From contig CM053276.1 of assembly GCA_028583415.1 (NCBI GenBank), forward strand, positions 57,620,814 through 57,684,813: a DNA stretch of 64,000 nt, in the 5' to 3' direction. Made by a program: the position numbers and the translations under genes. The DNA is from Protea cynaroides. Lineage: Eukaryota > Streptophyta > Magnoliopsida > Proteales > Proteaceae. The notes under the pieces are model-generated. The model made no database searches. It worked only from the letters and a program-made list of their open reading frames with translations, and was not told where the DNA came from. Below, in pieces: positions 21,449 through 32,756 of this stretch (the stretch's first letter is position 1; each line of letters opens with the position of its first letter).

Positions 21449-22434
21449 ATAAGACCCATACCCAAATCCCATTACGATATGATCATTATGGGCATGTGTC
21501 GGGTCTTCCCACGTATGAACATATCTTATCGGCATGACTGAAGACTAGAGCATAATGATGAGGTGACATAGAGCCTCTACCTTGAACCTCTCATATCACT
21601 AGAATGTATGAAGTTGCACTAGAAGAAGTCTCAGAACCATCCAAGGTGACTCGCAAGAGTCTAGCACTCACGAACCTAAGCTGGCTAGCCAAACCAAAGG
21701 TCCGACTCATGACCAAGGTGGTGTAATCGAACACCAACCGCACCCCAGCGTGGGAACTCGATTGGTGACTTATTTGAATATGGGCCCTACCGATTGGATT
21801 TGAACCTGGACACTCTCTCCCCACATGGAAAGCCTATTAATAGCACTGTATTCATGGAAGGTTACTCTTGATTGAACTTAGAATAGAAGAAAAAGAGTGA
21901 AATTATCCTTGCTTCCATTTTGGTTTCAAAGAAACTCCATTCAGTCGTTGTTGGCTATGGGTGGGATTCATTCCTCCCGAATTCTCCTACTAAGCTAGAA
22001 ACACTGACGAGAGAGAATAGAGAAAAGAACTTGAGAGAAGAGGAAGAAGAGATGGAGGATTTTCCTATGATTACCACCCCAGCAAGAAAGGAAGAAAGAC
22101 ACAAAGGAGAAAGAAAAGAAAGACAAGGAGAGGAGGAGAATCAAACCTTTGGATCGACGACTTCATGCTAGAGAGCTTGAAGATCAAGGGAGACGAACCT
22201 TGTAAGTTGTCCCTCACTCTAAAAACATGAATCATTAAAGGGAAAAAGGGAATAATTTAAAATAATGGCTGTAGAAGATAACATGGATCACAGCCATGAT
22301 CTATAATGGATTAAATGGATTAAGTAAGGATCTATCATTTTTGTAAGAGACCATATGATTAAACCACCATGGTGGAGCCATAAGCATGCAAGCTACAATT
22401 CACAAGGACTGACTGTGGATAGTAGCAGGCATTG
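21449..22434 (+). repeat. U1: LTR-like sequence after the PPT
   Basis: It starts TATAAGACCC and holds an AT-rich box near 21836 and a purine-rich leader (about 22020-22140) like other LTRs here, then a donor-like CTT|GTAAGTT near 22200. Its right end is not clear: a new TGTAAGGCCC start follows at about 22435. The ORF-like stretch 21591-21824 (minus) contains a GGTTCAAATCC-like box on the minus strand and may be a separate small insertion. I see no gene. Confidence 0.45.
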
Positions 22435-23658
22435 TAAGGCCCACTCTGAAATCCTCATAATTTGGATCTCTCCGCATTGGGTCTTGCTATGCCAACACTT
22501 GGCACCTTAACTTTCAACCCTCTATATGATGATTGGGTCAACTTTTTGGATCACTTAGTGATTGTATGACATGGGGGAATGATGTCCAAGAAACCTAGAA
22601 AGCATCCCACCAAATTGGGCTCACCAAACTAGGCCTAAATCAATTTTAAGCCCAACCGACAGCATGTAGTGGATGAACATTCATCCGCTTAACAGAAACT
22701 AGTTGCACGTGCATTTGAGTCTTTCTCTCTCTACGGGTTCTATAAAAAGGAGGACCCAACCTCCTTTTCTCCTTCTTGGACTGTAGAAGAGTAAAAGTGG
22801 GAGAAGAAGAGAAGAGGAAGTAGAACTTGAAGCTAAAGCTCCAAGCCCTAGCACCAAATCCTTGGAGGTGAGTACAATGAGCCCTCCTCCTTCTTCCTAG
22901 TCTTCATTACAAAAGCTTGGCGGTTGAGCTCCATTAATTACTCCATTAACAACCTAGAAAACATAAGGTTGTGTTCATCCACTACATATGGAGTTTAATG
23001 GAGCCATAAATGGCTCTTATTGTACCTAAAATGGTGGGGAGATGATTCCCACCAACTAAAATGGATATCATGAAGTGAAAATCAAACCTCCGTTAATGGA
23101 GATCAAGCTTGACCTAGAAAACCTAGGTTATCATTCCCTCTATGAATGGAGACATTAATGGGGGCTAAACAACCCTCTTTGATTGTAGAAATGATGGGAG
23201 AATGTTTCCCCTAATTTGAATGGAGGAAACCAAGTAGGAAAGACATTCCCTAAAGAAGAAGATCTTCTTTGGTTCGTTCTTGACTTCTGGGTTAGAGCTA
23301 GTAGCATGTACCAGTAGCACGTACCAGTAACATGTATAGCACATAACCTGTGTCATAGAATCGGTGGCACAAACCTACGGCATTAACCGGATGCACGTAC
23401 CATCGGTCTGGAATTTTCCCTAGATCCAGTAGCCTTTGACCAAGGATCCGCCAAAGGTAATTTGTGATCTATTAGACCTCGGCCAAACCGATCGACCACT
23501 ACTGGTGCCACGTACCAGTGTCACATTCGACCAGATACAGTGACGGCATCGTTTAACCAATAAACACTGGTTAAGCTTACTATCTATCGGTGGCATTATC
23601 GAATGACCAACCACCGGCTTAGCCTCTACAAGACCCATTGGAATCCCCATACTATAAA
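22435..23658 (+). repeat. U2: LTR-like sequence of an unrecognised family (left part)
   Basis: It starts TGTAAGGCCC, has CTATAAAAAG at about 22740 followed by a purine-rich leader, and a donor-like GGAG|GTGAGTA near 22866. Near 23300-23530 it repeats CACGTACCAG-type words, which recur at about 59893 on the other side of T3. The simplest reading is that T3 inserted into it and that 59799-60761 is the right part. No coding region is visible. Confidence 0.45.
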
Positions 23659-25982
23659 CAGAATGGTATGATGAACCGCCAATAAACCAACGGTCCACCG
23701 AGGATCTCGTACAGGTCATACCCACCATATCAAACTAAACACACATTCCACATTAATAATCAGAGGTAATAAACAAATAAGCGAAAGTCTTACAGATAAT
23801 AAACTGAGAGTCTAACAGTGATAAATAAGTATTTAATCCAATTATCTCCAAACCACAGGACATAAAAATAAATAATTAATTACATATCTGATGTTCAAAT
23901 TATAACTAAACTTAAGAAAAAAAAACACATTGGTTGCACTCGCATGATGAATCATGCGCATCTTCTTCAGCTTCTACGTCCATCGCAACAACGTGTCCAT
24001 ACGCCGACGCATTCATGTATTCTTCAACGATAGGACCTGCATCATCAACTAAAAATATTTGACGTCAAAAGGGTGAGCACACATCACGGCTTAGTGAGCA
24101 AACAAAATAATGCAGTAAACATATGCATGCATTCAATTCATATCTTTGGTCTAATTTATAAGTTTTTAATATATTATAGAAAGGTTTGGTGGCCGCCGCA
24201 CCTCTATACACGAGTGTGTGAATCCACCCAATGGATCAAACACCATAGCTGTCCCACATGCACCTATCATGGAATAGAGATAGAGCTAGAGTGTTCGGAT
24301 CAAACACTGCAAACACTTCCCCTGATGCCCTACCCATACCAACACGTAATCCCCTATTGGTGAGAGCTTGCAAACTGGGCTCGCAACTAACCAATCCTAA
24401 TGCCAAATAGTGTATTCAAGGCCTCACCCCACCATCCCTTATTACGTCTATAGAGATAGAGCTAAGGCCCCCCGGTAGAGTCAGAGACCACACGATCTGA
24501 GACCACCTCTCCTGATGCCCTACGACATAATAGTTCTGCTAAGGTAATGGTGAGACGATGATGTTAATGGGAAAGACTTGAGTAGAGATAGAGCTAGAGT
24601 TTGGTGACGAGGTCGAAGACCATCATACCACGTCCTCCCCCTGATGCTCCACTCGCATCCAACACACCAGCCACACACATACATTTACATGCCTATTTCT
24701 AGCATCATCATCATCATCATATTATAAATAAACAGAATTAAATATGCATGAACAGTAATAGCAGAAATATTGGATGACATGTGAGATGCACATTACAAGC
24801 ATACAAGCATAGAATCAATCATGTCATTGGAAAAAATAAAAATAAATAGTTTGTTATTAACTAACTAGTTTAGGTTTTGTTCCCTCACTTGTTAGCAATA
24901 CTCGATGTCCTTCCAAGCCTTGAAATTCTCTTTAAATTGATTTAACAACCTAAATGTTATATGAATTTAAGTTAGGGTTCATATGTGACATGTTACAGTA
25001 GTCAAAAATCAAAACAGAGCATTGATAGGTGTCTGATTAGTCCTATGGTCTCATGCTGTATTGACCTTACTGTCTACGGTCAATACCCTACGATCGCATA
25101 TGGTGCGACCGTAGATGCGACCATATGATTTATGAAATCTTCCCAAATGCCTATGATCGATCATCTGGTTATACTAATCATGCTATAGTCAACCGTAGCT
25201 GCGACCTTGAGATTTCTGGTCACAGTTTACATGCAATTCAAGTTCTTCCTGGGTCAATTCTTCTATTTTTCAATGGGGTTTATTCTAAGGTCATCCTATG
25301 GCCATCATTAGTAGTTTCTTATCAACCTTAATCATCAAATTCATTCCTCATGGTTCTCCTTGGGATTTTCTCAAGTAAATCACGTAGATCATAATAGGTT
25401 CATATTGCCTATCTTTCATAGAAGTTTTATTCCTTAGAGTTTACATCTCCAGAGATTCATTTCATACCATTGCCTATGATAGAGAGCCAATCTCTTCTCA
25501 GTAAATTCTTCTCCTTAGCTTTTTCTTCTTTTCCTTTTCTTCCTTCTCTTCTTTCTCTTTCTCTAGGGTTTACTAATGTTCTAAAAAAGTGAAAAAGACT
25601 GAGGGACGTCCTTTATATAGAGGAAAATTCTCCATATAAAGTCCTCTTTCAATTAGGAAAGCAATCTCTTAGATTAGAAAAGTTTTCAAAACTTCGAGTC
25701 TGATCTGGGTTCTCACGGTCAATTATACAATCGCATAAACCATCAACCATAGGATCGAAATCATCGACCGTGGGGTTCTGGATTTGAGATTTTTAGTTCC
25801 CTTCCTTATGGTCAACCATACCTACCTAGGCATGCGACCTTAGGTATGTTTTTAGTATTTTTAACTTGATTCTCATACCTGGTTTGTGATCTATCTTCAC
25901 ACGCTCGGTCCACTTGGTCTAGGTATGATGGGAAGACATGGCACGACAGTTAGACCAAGTTAGTGGAGTGCGGGTCTTACCA
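23659..25982 (-). repeat. T3 3' LTR (terminus missing)
   Basis: Homology with the 5' LTR (57529-59798) begins at CAGAATGGT (23659), so about 25 terminal bases are absent or replaced. The other end is TGGTAAGACCC (one base inserted after TG) beside the PPT at about 25982. A TATA box (complement of TTTATATAG) lies at 25612-25620. GGTCG-type clusters lie at about 25020-25230 and 25710-25860. The short LTR ORF is present at 23930-24075 with one CGA-to-TGA stop. Confidence 0.85.
23930..24075 (-). pseudogene. LTR-internal short ORF, T3 3' LTR copy (one stop)
   Basis: The minus frame reads SP, Phe, stop (Arg CGA in relatives), R-x-IFLVDDAGP, EEYMNASAYGHVVAMDVEAEEDAHDSSCECNQC. Apart from that single CGA-to-TGA change the frame is intact and matches the 5' LTR copy. 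Confidence 0.38.
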
Positions 25983-25996
25983 CTCGCCCCCTCTTA
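25983..25996 (-). other. T3 polypurine tract
   Basis: The minus strand purine run ATAAGAGGGGGCGAG abuts the LTR start. One C interrupts the G run. Confidence 0.75.
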
Positions 25997-26400
25997 TATG
26001 AATTTCGTCCTTGAAATTTGCACATACCTTCCAAGTCGAATAAGTGAGGATTTTGCTTCCGCATAGCGTTCTCTTCTTTCCATGTAACTTCTTCTACATT
26101 TTGGCTTCTCCAAGTAACCTTAACATAGTAAATGTCGTGGTTGCGAAGACGTTGCACTTTTTAGCTAGTGATCTCAAAAGGTACTACTTCGAACATCAAA
26201 TCTTCAGTCAAATCTGGTGGATCCGTTGATAACAAGTGTGTTGGATCTATGACGTACTTCTTCAGTAATGAGATATGAAATACATCATGCACACTTGACA
26301 TGGAAGGTGGTAGTGCTAACTGATATGTTATTTTTCCACGTCTATCTAGAACTTCATAAGGTCCAATATATCTGGAACACAACTTTTCTTTTGTCCAAAC
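25990..26400 (-). pseudogene. T3 pol: integrase C-terminus and chromodomain
   Basis: Open pieces 25960-26157 and 26161-26382 carry YIGPYEVL, SMSSVHDVFHISLLKKYV, then VKVTWRSQNVEEVTWKEE and KQNPHLFDLEG. A stop at 26158-26160 separates them (TSQKV region in relatives). The chromodomain aromatic and acidic residues are retained. Confidence 0.85.
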
Positions 26401-27420
26401 CTTTTCAAACCACGCATAGGAGATATTTTCAGAAATACATTATCACCTATAGTGAATTTGAGATCTCTGCGTCGATTATCTGCATATTGCTTCTGACGGT
26501 TCTGAGCTATTCAGACTCTTTCCTTGATAATGTCGACTACTCAACAAGTCTTTTCAACAAACTTTGTTCCAACAATACTCTGTTCTCCAACTTCATTCCA
26601 AAATAAAGGAGTTTGACATTTCCTACCATATAATGCTTCATAGGGTGACATCTGTATAGTCGCTTCATAGCTGTTGTTATAAGCAAACTCAATCAATGGT
26701 AATTTCTCATCCCATGATCCTTCGAAATCAATGACATAAGCTCGAAGCATGTCTTCTAAAATCTGAATAGTAGGTTCCGACTATCCGTCTATCTGAGGAT
26801 GAAATGCAGTACTAAACTTCAATGTTGTACCCATAGCCTTCTGTAATCCTTTCCAAAACTTTGAGGTAAAACGTGGGTCTCTGTCGGACATAATGCTTTT
26901 AGGTACACCATGTAATCGGATAATATTATCTACATAAAGCTTAGCTAACCTCTCTAGGGTATATTGAGGTCGTATAGCTATGAAATGAGCTGTCTTGGTC
27001 AAACGATCCACAATCACCCAGACTGCATCAACTACTCAGGGAGTCAATGGTAACCCGGTGATGAAGTCTATAGTGATGCAGTCCCATTTCCATGCTGGTT
27101 CTAGCAGTAGCTGTAACAATCCTACAAGTCTTTGTCTTTCAGTCTTTACCTGCTGACAATTCAAGCATTGAGACACAAATTTAGCTACATCCACTTTCAT
27201 TCCTCTCCACCAATATAGTTTCTTCAGATCATGATACATCTTCATGCTTCTAGGGTGTATCGAATAAGCGATGGTGTGAGCTTCCTTCATTAGTCTGTGT
27301 CTAACATCCAAGTTTTCATTTTGCAGGAACACATACCCTTTCTTTGTATCTTAGTACCTTTTCAACGTCCAAGGTAAACTCAGGAGTAGTCCTACCTTTT
27401 TCGAGGTCTTCTTGCACCGT
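26401..27420 (-). pseudogene. T3 pol: integrase (broken)
   Basis: Three open pieces (26541-26750, 26781-27017, 27036-27332) cover the HHCC finger (HPRSMKMYHDLKK ... QCLNCQ), the DDE core (IDFITGLPLTP, SDRDPRFTS) and the EFAYNNSYEATIQMSPYEALYG block. The Glu of DDE falls in the interval with a stop near 26778. Each break is a single-base lesion. The second residue of the finger motif is changed (Pro-Arg for Pro-Gly). Confidence 0.85.
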
Positions 27421-28090
27421 TCACAGATAAGGGTCTGATTTAACAGCGGCTTTCACTTCGTCTAATAGATCAGGTACAATCTTCAATGTAGCAAACATGT
27501 TTGAGAATAGATGAATAAACCCTTGGTCAGTTGATTCATTCAGAATATCAATCACGATCTGATCTTTACCATAATTAAGTACTCTCCCTATGACATTTGC
27601 CACAACATTTTTACTAACTTTTTCTTGGGATTCTGTCATTGCTTTCCTGCTTAGTGCGTCAGCAACTCCATTAGCATTTTTTGGATGATACTGGATATCG
27701 CAATCATAATCCTTTAATAATTCCAGCCATCTTCTTTGTCTCATGTTCAACTCCTTCTGATTAAAAAATGAGTAAGACTCTTATGATCTGATTTAATTTG
27801 AAATTACTCTCCATACAAATAATGTCTCTATATCATAACAGCATGTACAACTGCTGCTAATTTTAAGTCATGAGTGGGATAGTTTCTCTCATCTGTCTTC
27901 AGTTGTCTTGAGGCATACGCAATTGCTTGTTTTCTTTGCATGAGATACATTCTAAACCTAACCCAGACGCATCGGTGTACAAGATAAATGGTTGTCCTGT
28001 GATCGGATTAGTCAAGATAGGAGCTGATATCGATCTAGCCTTCAATGTTTGGAAACACTCTTTTCATTTATCGGTCCAAATAAATTTTTC
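27421..28090 (-). pseudogene. T3 pol: RNase H and tether
   Basis: 27421-27750 is open and carries NMRQRRWLELLKDYDCDIQYHP and DALSRKAM. The RNase H core upstream (YTDASGLGLE-like, YASRQLKTDERNYPTHDLKL) is recognisable at about 27760-27990 but has frameshifts and stops. Insertions of A near 27765 break the frame. Confidence 0.75.
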
Positions 28091-28092
28091 TC

Positions 28093-28960
28093 CTATCTTT
28101 GTCCGACTAGTAAGAGGTACGACGATTCTAGAGTAATTTTCCATGAATGTCGATAATAACCATCTAAACCTAAGAAACTTATGATTTCTACAACATTCAT
28201 AGGTACTTCCCATTTCACAATGGCTTCAATATTGCTAGGATCCACTTTAATTCCTTTAGAGGATATAACATGGCCTAAGAAAGTGACTTCATTTAGCCAT
28301 AATTCACACTTTGTAAATTCTAAGTAAAGCTTCTCTTTTCTTAGTCGTTGCAGAGCGGCTCTTAGATTTGTGACATGAGTTTCTTTGTCCTTAGAGTAGA
28401 CTAGTATGTCGTCAATAAATACAATGATTGACGTATCCAACATATCATGGAATACCCAATTCATGAGTTCCATAAGAGTTACGGGTGCATTAGTTAATCC
28501 AAAAGACATGAGTAAAAATTCATAATGTCCATATCTAGTTCTGAATGTTTTCTTTGGAATATCACCTTTCTTAATCTTCAACTGATGGTATCCTGATCGA
28601 AGATCAATTTTGGAGAACACTTTGGCACCTTACAACTGATCGAACAAGTCATCGATCCAAGGCAATGGGTAATGATTCTTGATTGTAATCTTATTCAATT
28701 CTAGATAATCTATACACAGTCGAACGCTACCGTCCTTCTTTTTCAAGAACAATACTGGAGCTCCCCATGGTGATATGTTGGGTCTGATATACCTTCAGTT
28801 CCTTCAGTTCAGTAGGAGCCATTCGATAGGGTGCTTTCGATACTGGTACAAATCCGAGTATAAGATCTATAACAAACTCTATCGCTCGATCGGGTGGTAG
28901 TCCTGGTAGTTCCTCAGAAAATACATCCAAAAATTCATCCACAACTTTAATATCCTCCAT
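28093..28960 (-). pseudogene. T3 pol: reverse transcriptase (broken)
   Basis: 28093-28620 is open: FSKIDLRSGYHQLKIKKGD, SFGLTNAPVTLM, the catalytic FIDDILVYSKDKE and FLGHVISSKGIKVDPS. A second piece, 28727-28960, gives the linker FSEELPGLPPDRAIEF and APYRMAPTELKELKV. About 40 bp present in the other copies after ELKELKV (the QLQELLDKG segment) are missing near 28790, so the RT N-terminus is deleted and frame-shifted. The gene is dead. Confidence 0.85.
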
Positions 28961-29460
28961 TCATGGTGCTTCCTTGGTGAGGTCGACTACGGATACTAGA
29001 TACCCAATTCCTCCTTTCTTGAGGTATTTTCTAGCCTTCAATGTAGAGAGAATGAGTTTTCGTTTATGAGAAAGTTTGGTTCCCTCAAAACTAAACTCTG
29101 CTCCTTCCTTGTCTTTAAATGTCAATTTATTTTTTGCTCATAATAGGTTTGCAGAGTGTCGAGCTAACCAATCTATTCCTAAGATAACGTCAAAGTCTGC
29201 CATCTCGAGTTGAATTAAAGTTGCATCCAAAATCTTTTCACCAATAAGAAGTGGACATGGTCCATAACCTTTGTCTAATTCCACTTCTAATCCAATAGGT
29301 GATCGTACAAGAAGTTTGTAATCTAAAGGTCTAAGAGGTAGATTTAACTTCTTTCCAACCGACACAGATATAAAAGAATGAGTAGCCCCAGAGTCAAAGG
29401 GTACTCTGGCGAGTAAGCCATTAATAGGTACGATACCTGTGATTTGATTTAACTTAGTCT
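28961..29460 (-). pseudogene. T3 pol: aspartic protease
   Basis: The retropepsin signature DSGATHSFIS is intact on the minus strand at about 29363-29398, preceded by ARVPF. It is followed by KKLNLPLRPLDYKLLV, GPCPLLIGEKILDATLIQLE and DVILGIDWLARHSANLL (29138-29365 open). It is the best-preserved protease in the window. Downstream stops (near 29135 and 28959) break the link to RT. Confidence 0.82.
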
Positions 29461-30111
29461 ACATGCTCACACAAGGTAGTATAAAATGAAAAGTTCAGGT
29501 CATACATGTGACCACATCAGGCGATGCGGCAGCATCCTCAAAAGTAACTGCATAAACCTTTTCTTGCTGTAACTACTTCCTTGGCTTAGGACACTCTTAA
29601 ATAATGTCCTACTAAGCATTTAACTCCAGCACTACTTTGATTTTGTAGAGGTTGAGCTGTTGGGGTAGTCTTGGCGGCAGCATTAAAGCCTTAAGTACAG
29701 AAGGGTTTGAATATATTGGTGTTCCCTCCGTCATATGTATTTCCATTAGGCCTTTTAATGCTCTTGTTCTAAGCAAAATAACTTTCCCTCTGGCTCGATT
29801 TTAGTACTCGAGCAATCTGTACAGCTTCATTATAAATCTTCTTTTTCAGTCCCAATACATGCTAACAGATGCTTCCCCTAAGTCCATTGACAAACCTTCG
29901 GGTTTTGGTATTTTCCTCCTACATGCTAGAGGGAGCAAAGAAAAACAGTTCTTCATAACACTGTGGATATGCGTCTATAGTCATCTATCCTTGATACAGA
30001 CTCAGAAACTCCTTTTCCATTTGATCTCTGAAACTCTTAGGAAAATACTTCTCGAAGAAAGCTTCTTTAAAGATAACCCAGGTCAGTTGGGCATTCTTTG
30101 TCAAGCGATAA
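29461..30111 (-). pseudogene. T3 gag: C-terminal part with degenerate zinc knuckle
   Basis: The 3' half of gag lies left of T4: FFEKYFPKSFRDQ, a decayed QGQMTIDAYP-like stretch, RFVNGL, and SNR-rich spacer, then a degenerate CCHC knuckle near 29575-29640. Frame breaks are numerous. It ends at 30111, where T4 interrupts the capsid domain; the missing 5' half is at 53771-54322. Confidence 0.78.
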
Positions 30112-32583
30112 TGTCACACCCCAATTCTGAACCAACTAGAATGGTGTGATGAACCATCTATGAACCAACGGTTCAACAAGAATCTCGTATAGGCTGTGTC
30201 TATTTGAATAAACCAGATACAACCACAACCATAATCATAGTAAATAAAAAATAGCGAAAGTCTTAAATATAAATGAATTGAGTATTTAACAGTGATAACA
30301 TAATTAATTATCCAATTATCTCCAAATGACTACAAACATAAAATAAATCAATTACATGTTTTAATAAACCAACAACTAAATTTAATAAAAAATACATGAG
30401 TTTCACTCGCACGACGAATCAAGCGACTCCACCATAGCTTTCACATCCATAGCAGCAACATGCCCGTACATTGGTTTATTTATATAATCTTCCACAGTAG
30501 GACCTGCATCATCAATTAAAATATTCGACGTCGAAAGGGTGAGCATACATCATGGCTCAGTGAGCAAACAAAATGATGCAACAAACATATGCATACATTC
30601 AATTCATATCTTTGGTCTGGATTATAAGTTTGCAATGTGCAATAGAAAGGATTGGTAGCTACCACACCTCTATACACGAGTGTGTGAAGTCGCCCAATGG
30701 ATCAAACACCATTTTCGTCCCACAAGAACCCATCATGGATTAGAGATAGAGCTAAAGTGTCCGGATCAAACACCGCATAACACTTCCCCTGATGCCCTAC
30801 CCATACCAACACCTAAGCCCTTATTGGTGAGGGCTTGCAAACTGGGCTCGCAACTAACCAATCCTAATGTCTAACAGTGTATCCAAGGCCTCACCCCAGC
30901 ATCCCTCAATACGTCCATAGAGATAGAGCTAAGGCACTCTGGCAGAGTCAAAGACTACATGGTCCGAGACCACCTCCCCTGATGCCCTACGACGTAATAG
31001 TTCTACCAAGGTAATGGCGATACAACGATGTTAGTGGGCAAGACTTGAGTAGAGATGGAGCTAGAGTCTGGTGACCAGGATAAACCACAGTGTCACATCC
31101 TCCACCTGATGCTCCACTCGCATCAAGCACACTAACCACACACATACATTTACATGCCTATTCCTAACATCATCATCATCATCATGTTATAAATATATAG
31201 AATTAAATATGCATGAACAGTAATAACAAGAATATTGGATGACATGTGAAATGCACACTACAAGCATACAAGCATAGAATCATTCATGGCATTGGACTCA
31301 ATAAGTAAAATAGTTTATTATTAGCCAATTAATTTAGGTCTTGTTCCCTCACCTTTGGACGATGGTTGTTCCTCGTCCAAGCTTTGTAAGTCACTTTTAG
31401 ACCACTTGAAAACCTAACAAATTTATAGATGATAAATTAGAATTTATTTCCAATAATTCAGTCTTTCAGAAACTGAGTGGTCGTAGGTGCGGCTGCACCT
31501 ATGGTCTCAGTTTTTGCGACCACACAAGGTGTAGTGGCATATCATGAGACCATACATGCGACCACACCCTCCTTGAATTTTCCCCGAGGGTGTGTGGTCG
31601 GTATGTGTTGTCGTATATCATGTGACCATACATGTGACCACACCCTCCCTGAAACATTCCCAAGGGTGTGTGGTCGCTATATGTGGTCGCATACCATGCG
31701 ACCATATATGCGACCACACCCTCCCTAGAATTTTCCCGAGGGAGTGTGGTCGGTTATGTGGGTCTCGACCACACCCTCCCTGGAATTTTCCCGAGGGTGT
31801 GTGATCGATTATGTGTGTCTGTGTGGTCGCATATCATGCGACCACACATGTGATGGTCAACTTTTTACTCCCAACTCAATTTCTTCATGTTTTGGTTCCT
31901 TGGTTTATCATCATGATCCTTCCTAAGATTGTTCTATGGTTTAAAATTTATATTTTACACAATCCATCATCCTAATAGATTCCCTCCATGGATCTCTTAG
32001 AATTTGTCCATGGTTCGATGATTGGGTTCTCACTTTGAATCACTATCTCCTCCATGATCTATTCTAGGTATTCAACAGACGTAGGGGATGCTTCCATACC
32101 TTATACTTGTTGAAGATTCAGAGTTCTATCTGAATTTCCTTCTTTTAGTCTTCTTCTTCAATTCTCCTTCTCTTCCTCCTCTATTCTTTCTCTCTCTTTC
32201 AGTTTGAGTTCTAAAAGGATGAAAGAGGCTAAGGGACGTAGAGTCCTACTTAGATTAGGAAAGAACCCCTTTCGGATTAGGAAGGTTTCCTAATTATGGA
32301 GTCTGTCCGTGTTGGTGTTGTCGCAGGTGTGGTCGTAGATCCCGTCGACCACACAGTCAAAAACTGCAACCACACATACTAGACTTCTGTGGTCGCTTTA
32401 ATCTGAGGTGTGGTCGACCACACCAGTTTAGGTATGCGACCACATGCTCCTAATTAGATAATTTTGGATTCAATTTCATACCTAGTCATGTGGTTTCTTT
32501 ACATACTTGGTCCGCTTGGCCCGACCATGATAGGGAGACCTGATACAAGGTGGGAAGACCAGTTAGTATGATACGGGTTTACA
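30112..32583 (-). repeat. T4 3' LTR (TATA box deleted)
   Basis: It begins TGTCACACCCC and ends GGGTTTACA next to the PPT. Relative to the 5' LTR it lacks about 35 bp near 32238 that include the TATA box, and it has extra or altered motif repeats at 31545-31855. The conserved mid-LTR block and degenerate short ORF (about 30400-30560; one T missing in the IFLVDD segment) are present. Confidence 0.88.
31545..31855. repeat. T4 3' LTR tandem array of palindromic GGTCG modules
   Basis: The word ACCACACCCTCC recurs at about 31561, 31638, 31713 and 31768, giving periods of about 77, 75 and 55 bp. Each module carries inverted GTGTGGTCGC and GCGACCACAC copies. One 25-bp palindrome, 31822-31846, has 11-bp arms (TGTGGTCGCAT and its complement) around ATC. 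The 5' LTR has the same array with different spacing (about 52690, 52776, 52843, 52929). Confidence 0.85.
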
Positions 32584-32756
32584 ACTCCCCCTCTTATTAT
32601 AAATTTCGTCCTCGAAAAGGTGAGGATATTGCTTTTGCATTCTCTTATTCCCATGTGATCTCTTCTACATCTTGGCTCCTCCAAGTAACCTGAACATAAT
32701 AAATATCACGATTGCATAGACATTGAACTTTCTGACTGGTAATTTCAGTTGGTGCT
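32584..32756 (-). pseudogene. T4 pol: chromodomain end and PPT
   Basis: The minus strand PPT (ATAAGAGGGGGAGT, 32584-32597) is followed upstream by the chromodomain segment EITSQKV, NRDI, VTW. About 20 bases are missing relative to T1 near 32620-32640, deleting part of the C-terminus. It is cut at 32756 by A1 and resumes at 42690. Confidence 0.8.
32752..32756. repeat. A1 target-site duplication, left copy
   Basis: GTGCT lies immediately left of A1, and an identical GTGCT is at 42690-42694 on the right. It falls within the T4 chromodomain (Val-Ala-Pro codons). Confidence 0.92.

Noticed and set aside
21920..22171. Lys/Glu-rich ORF of 83 codons
   Set aside because: It covers the purine-rich leader seen in all LTRs here; the charge is a composition effect.
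31545..31855. CRISPR-like spaced palindromic repeats
   Set aside because: Plant LTR context, irregular spacing, units that are homologous throughout with no unique spacers, and no cas genes.
31477..31926. Several overlapping ORFs rich in Cys, His and Arg
   Set aside because: They come from the tandem palindromic motif array; all frames are open because the repeat lacks stops, and no frame is conserved in the 5' LTR copy.
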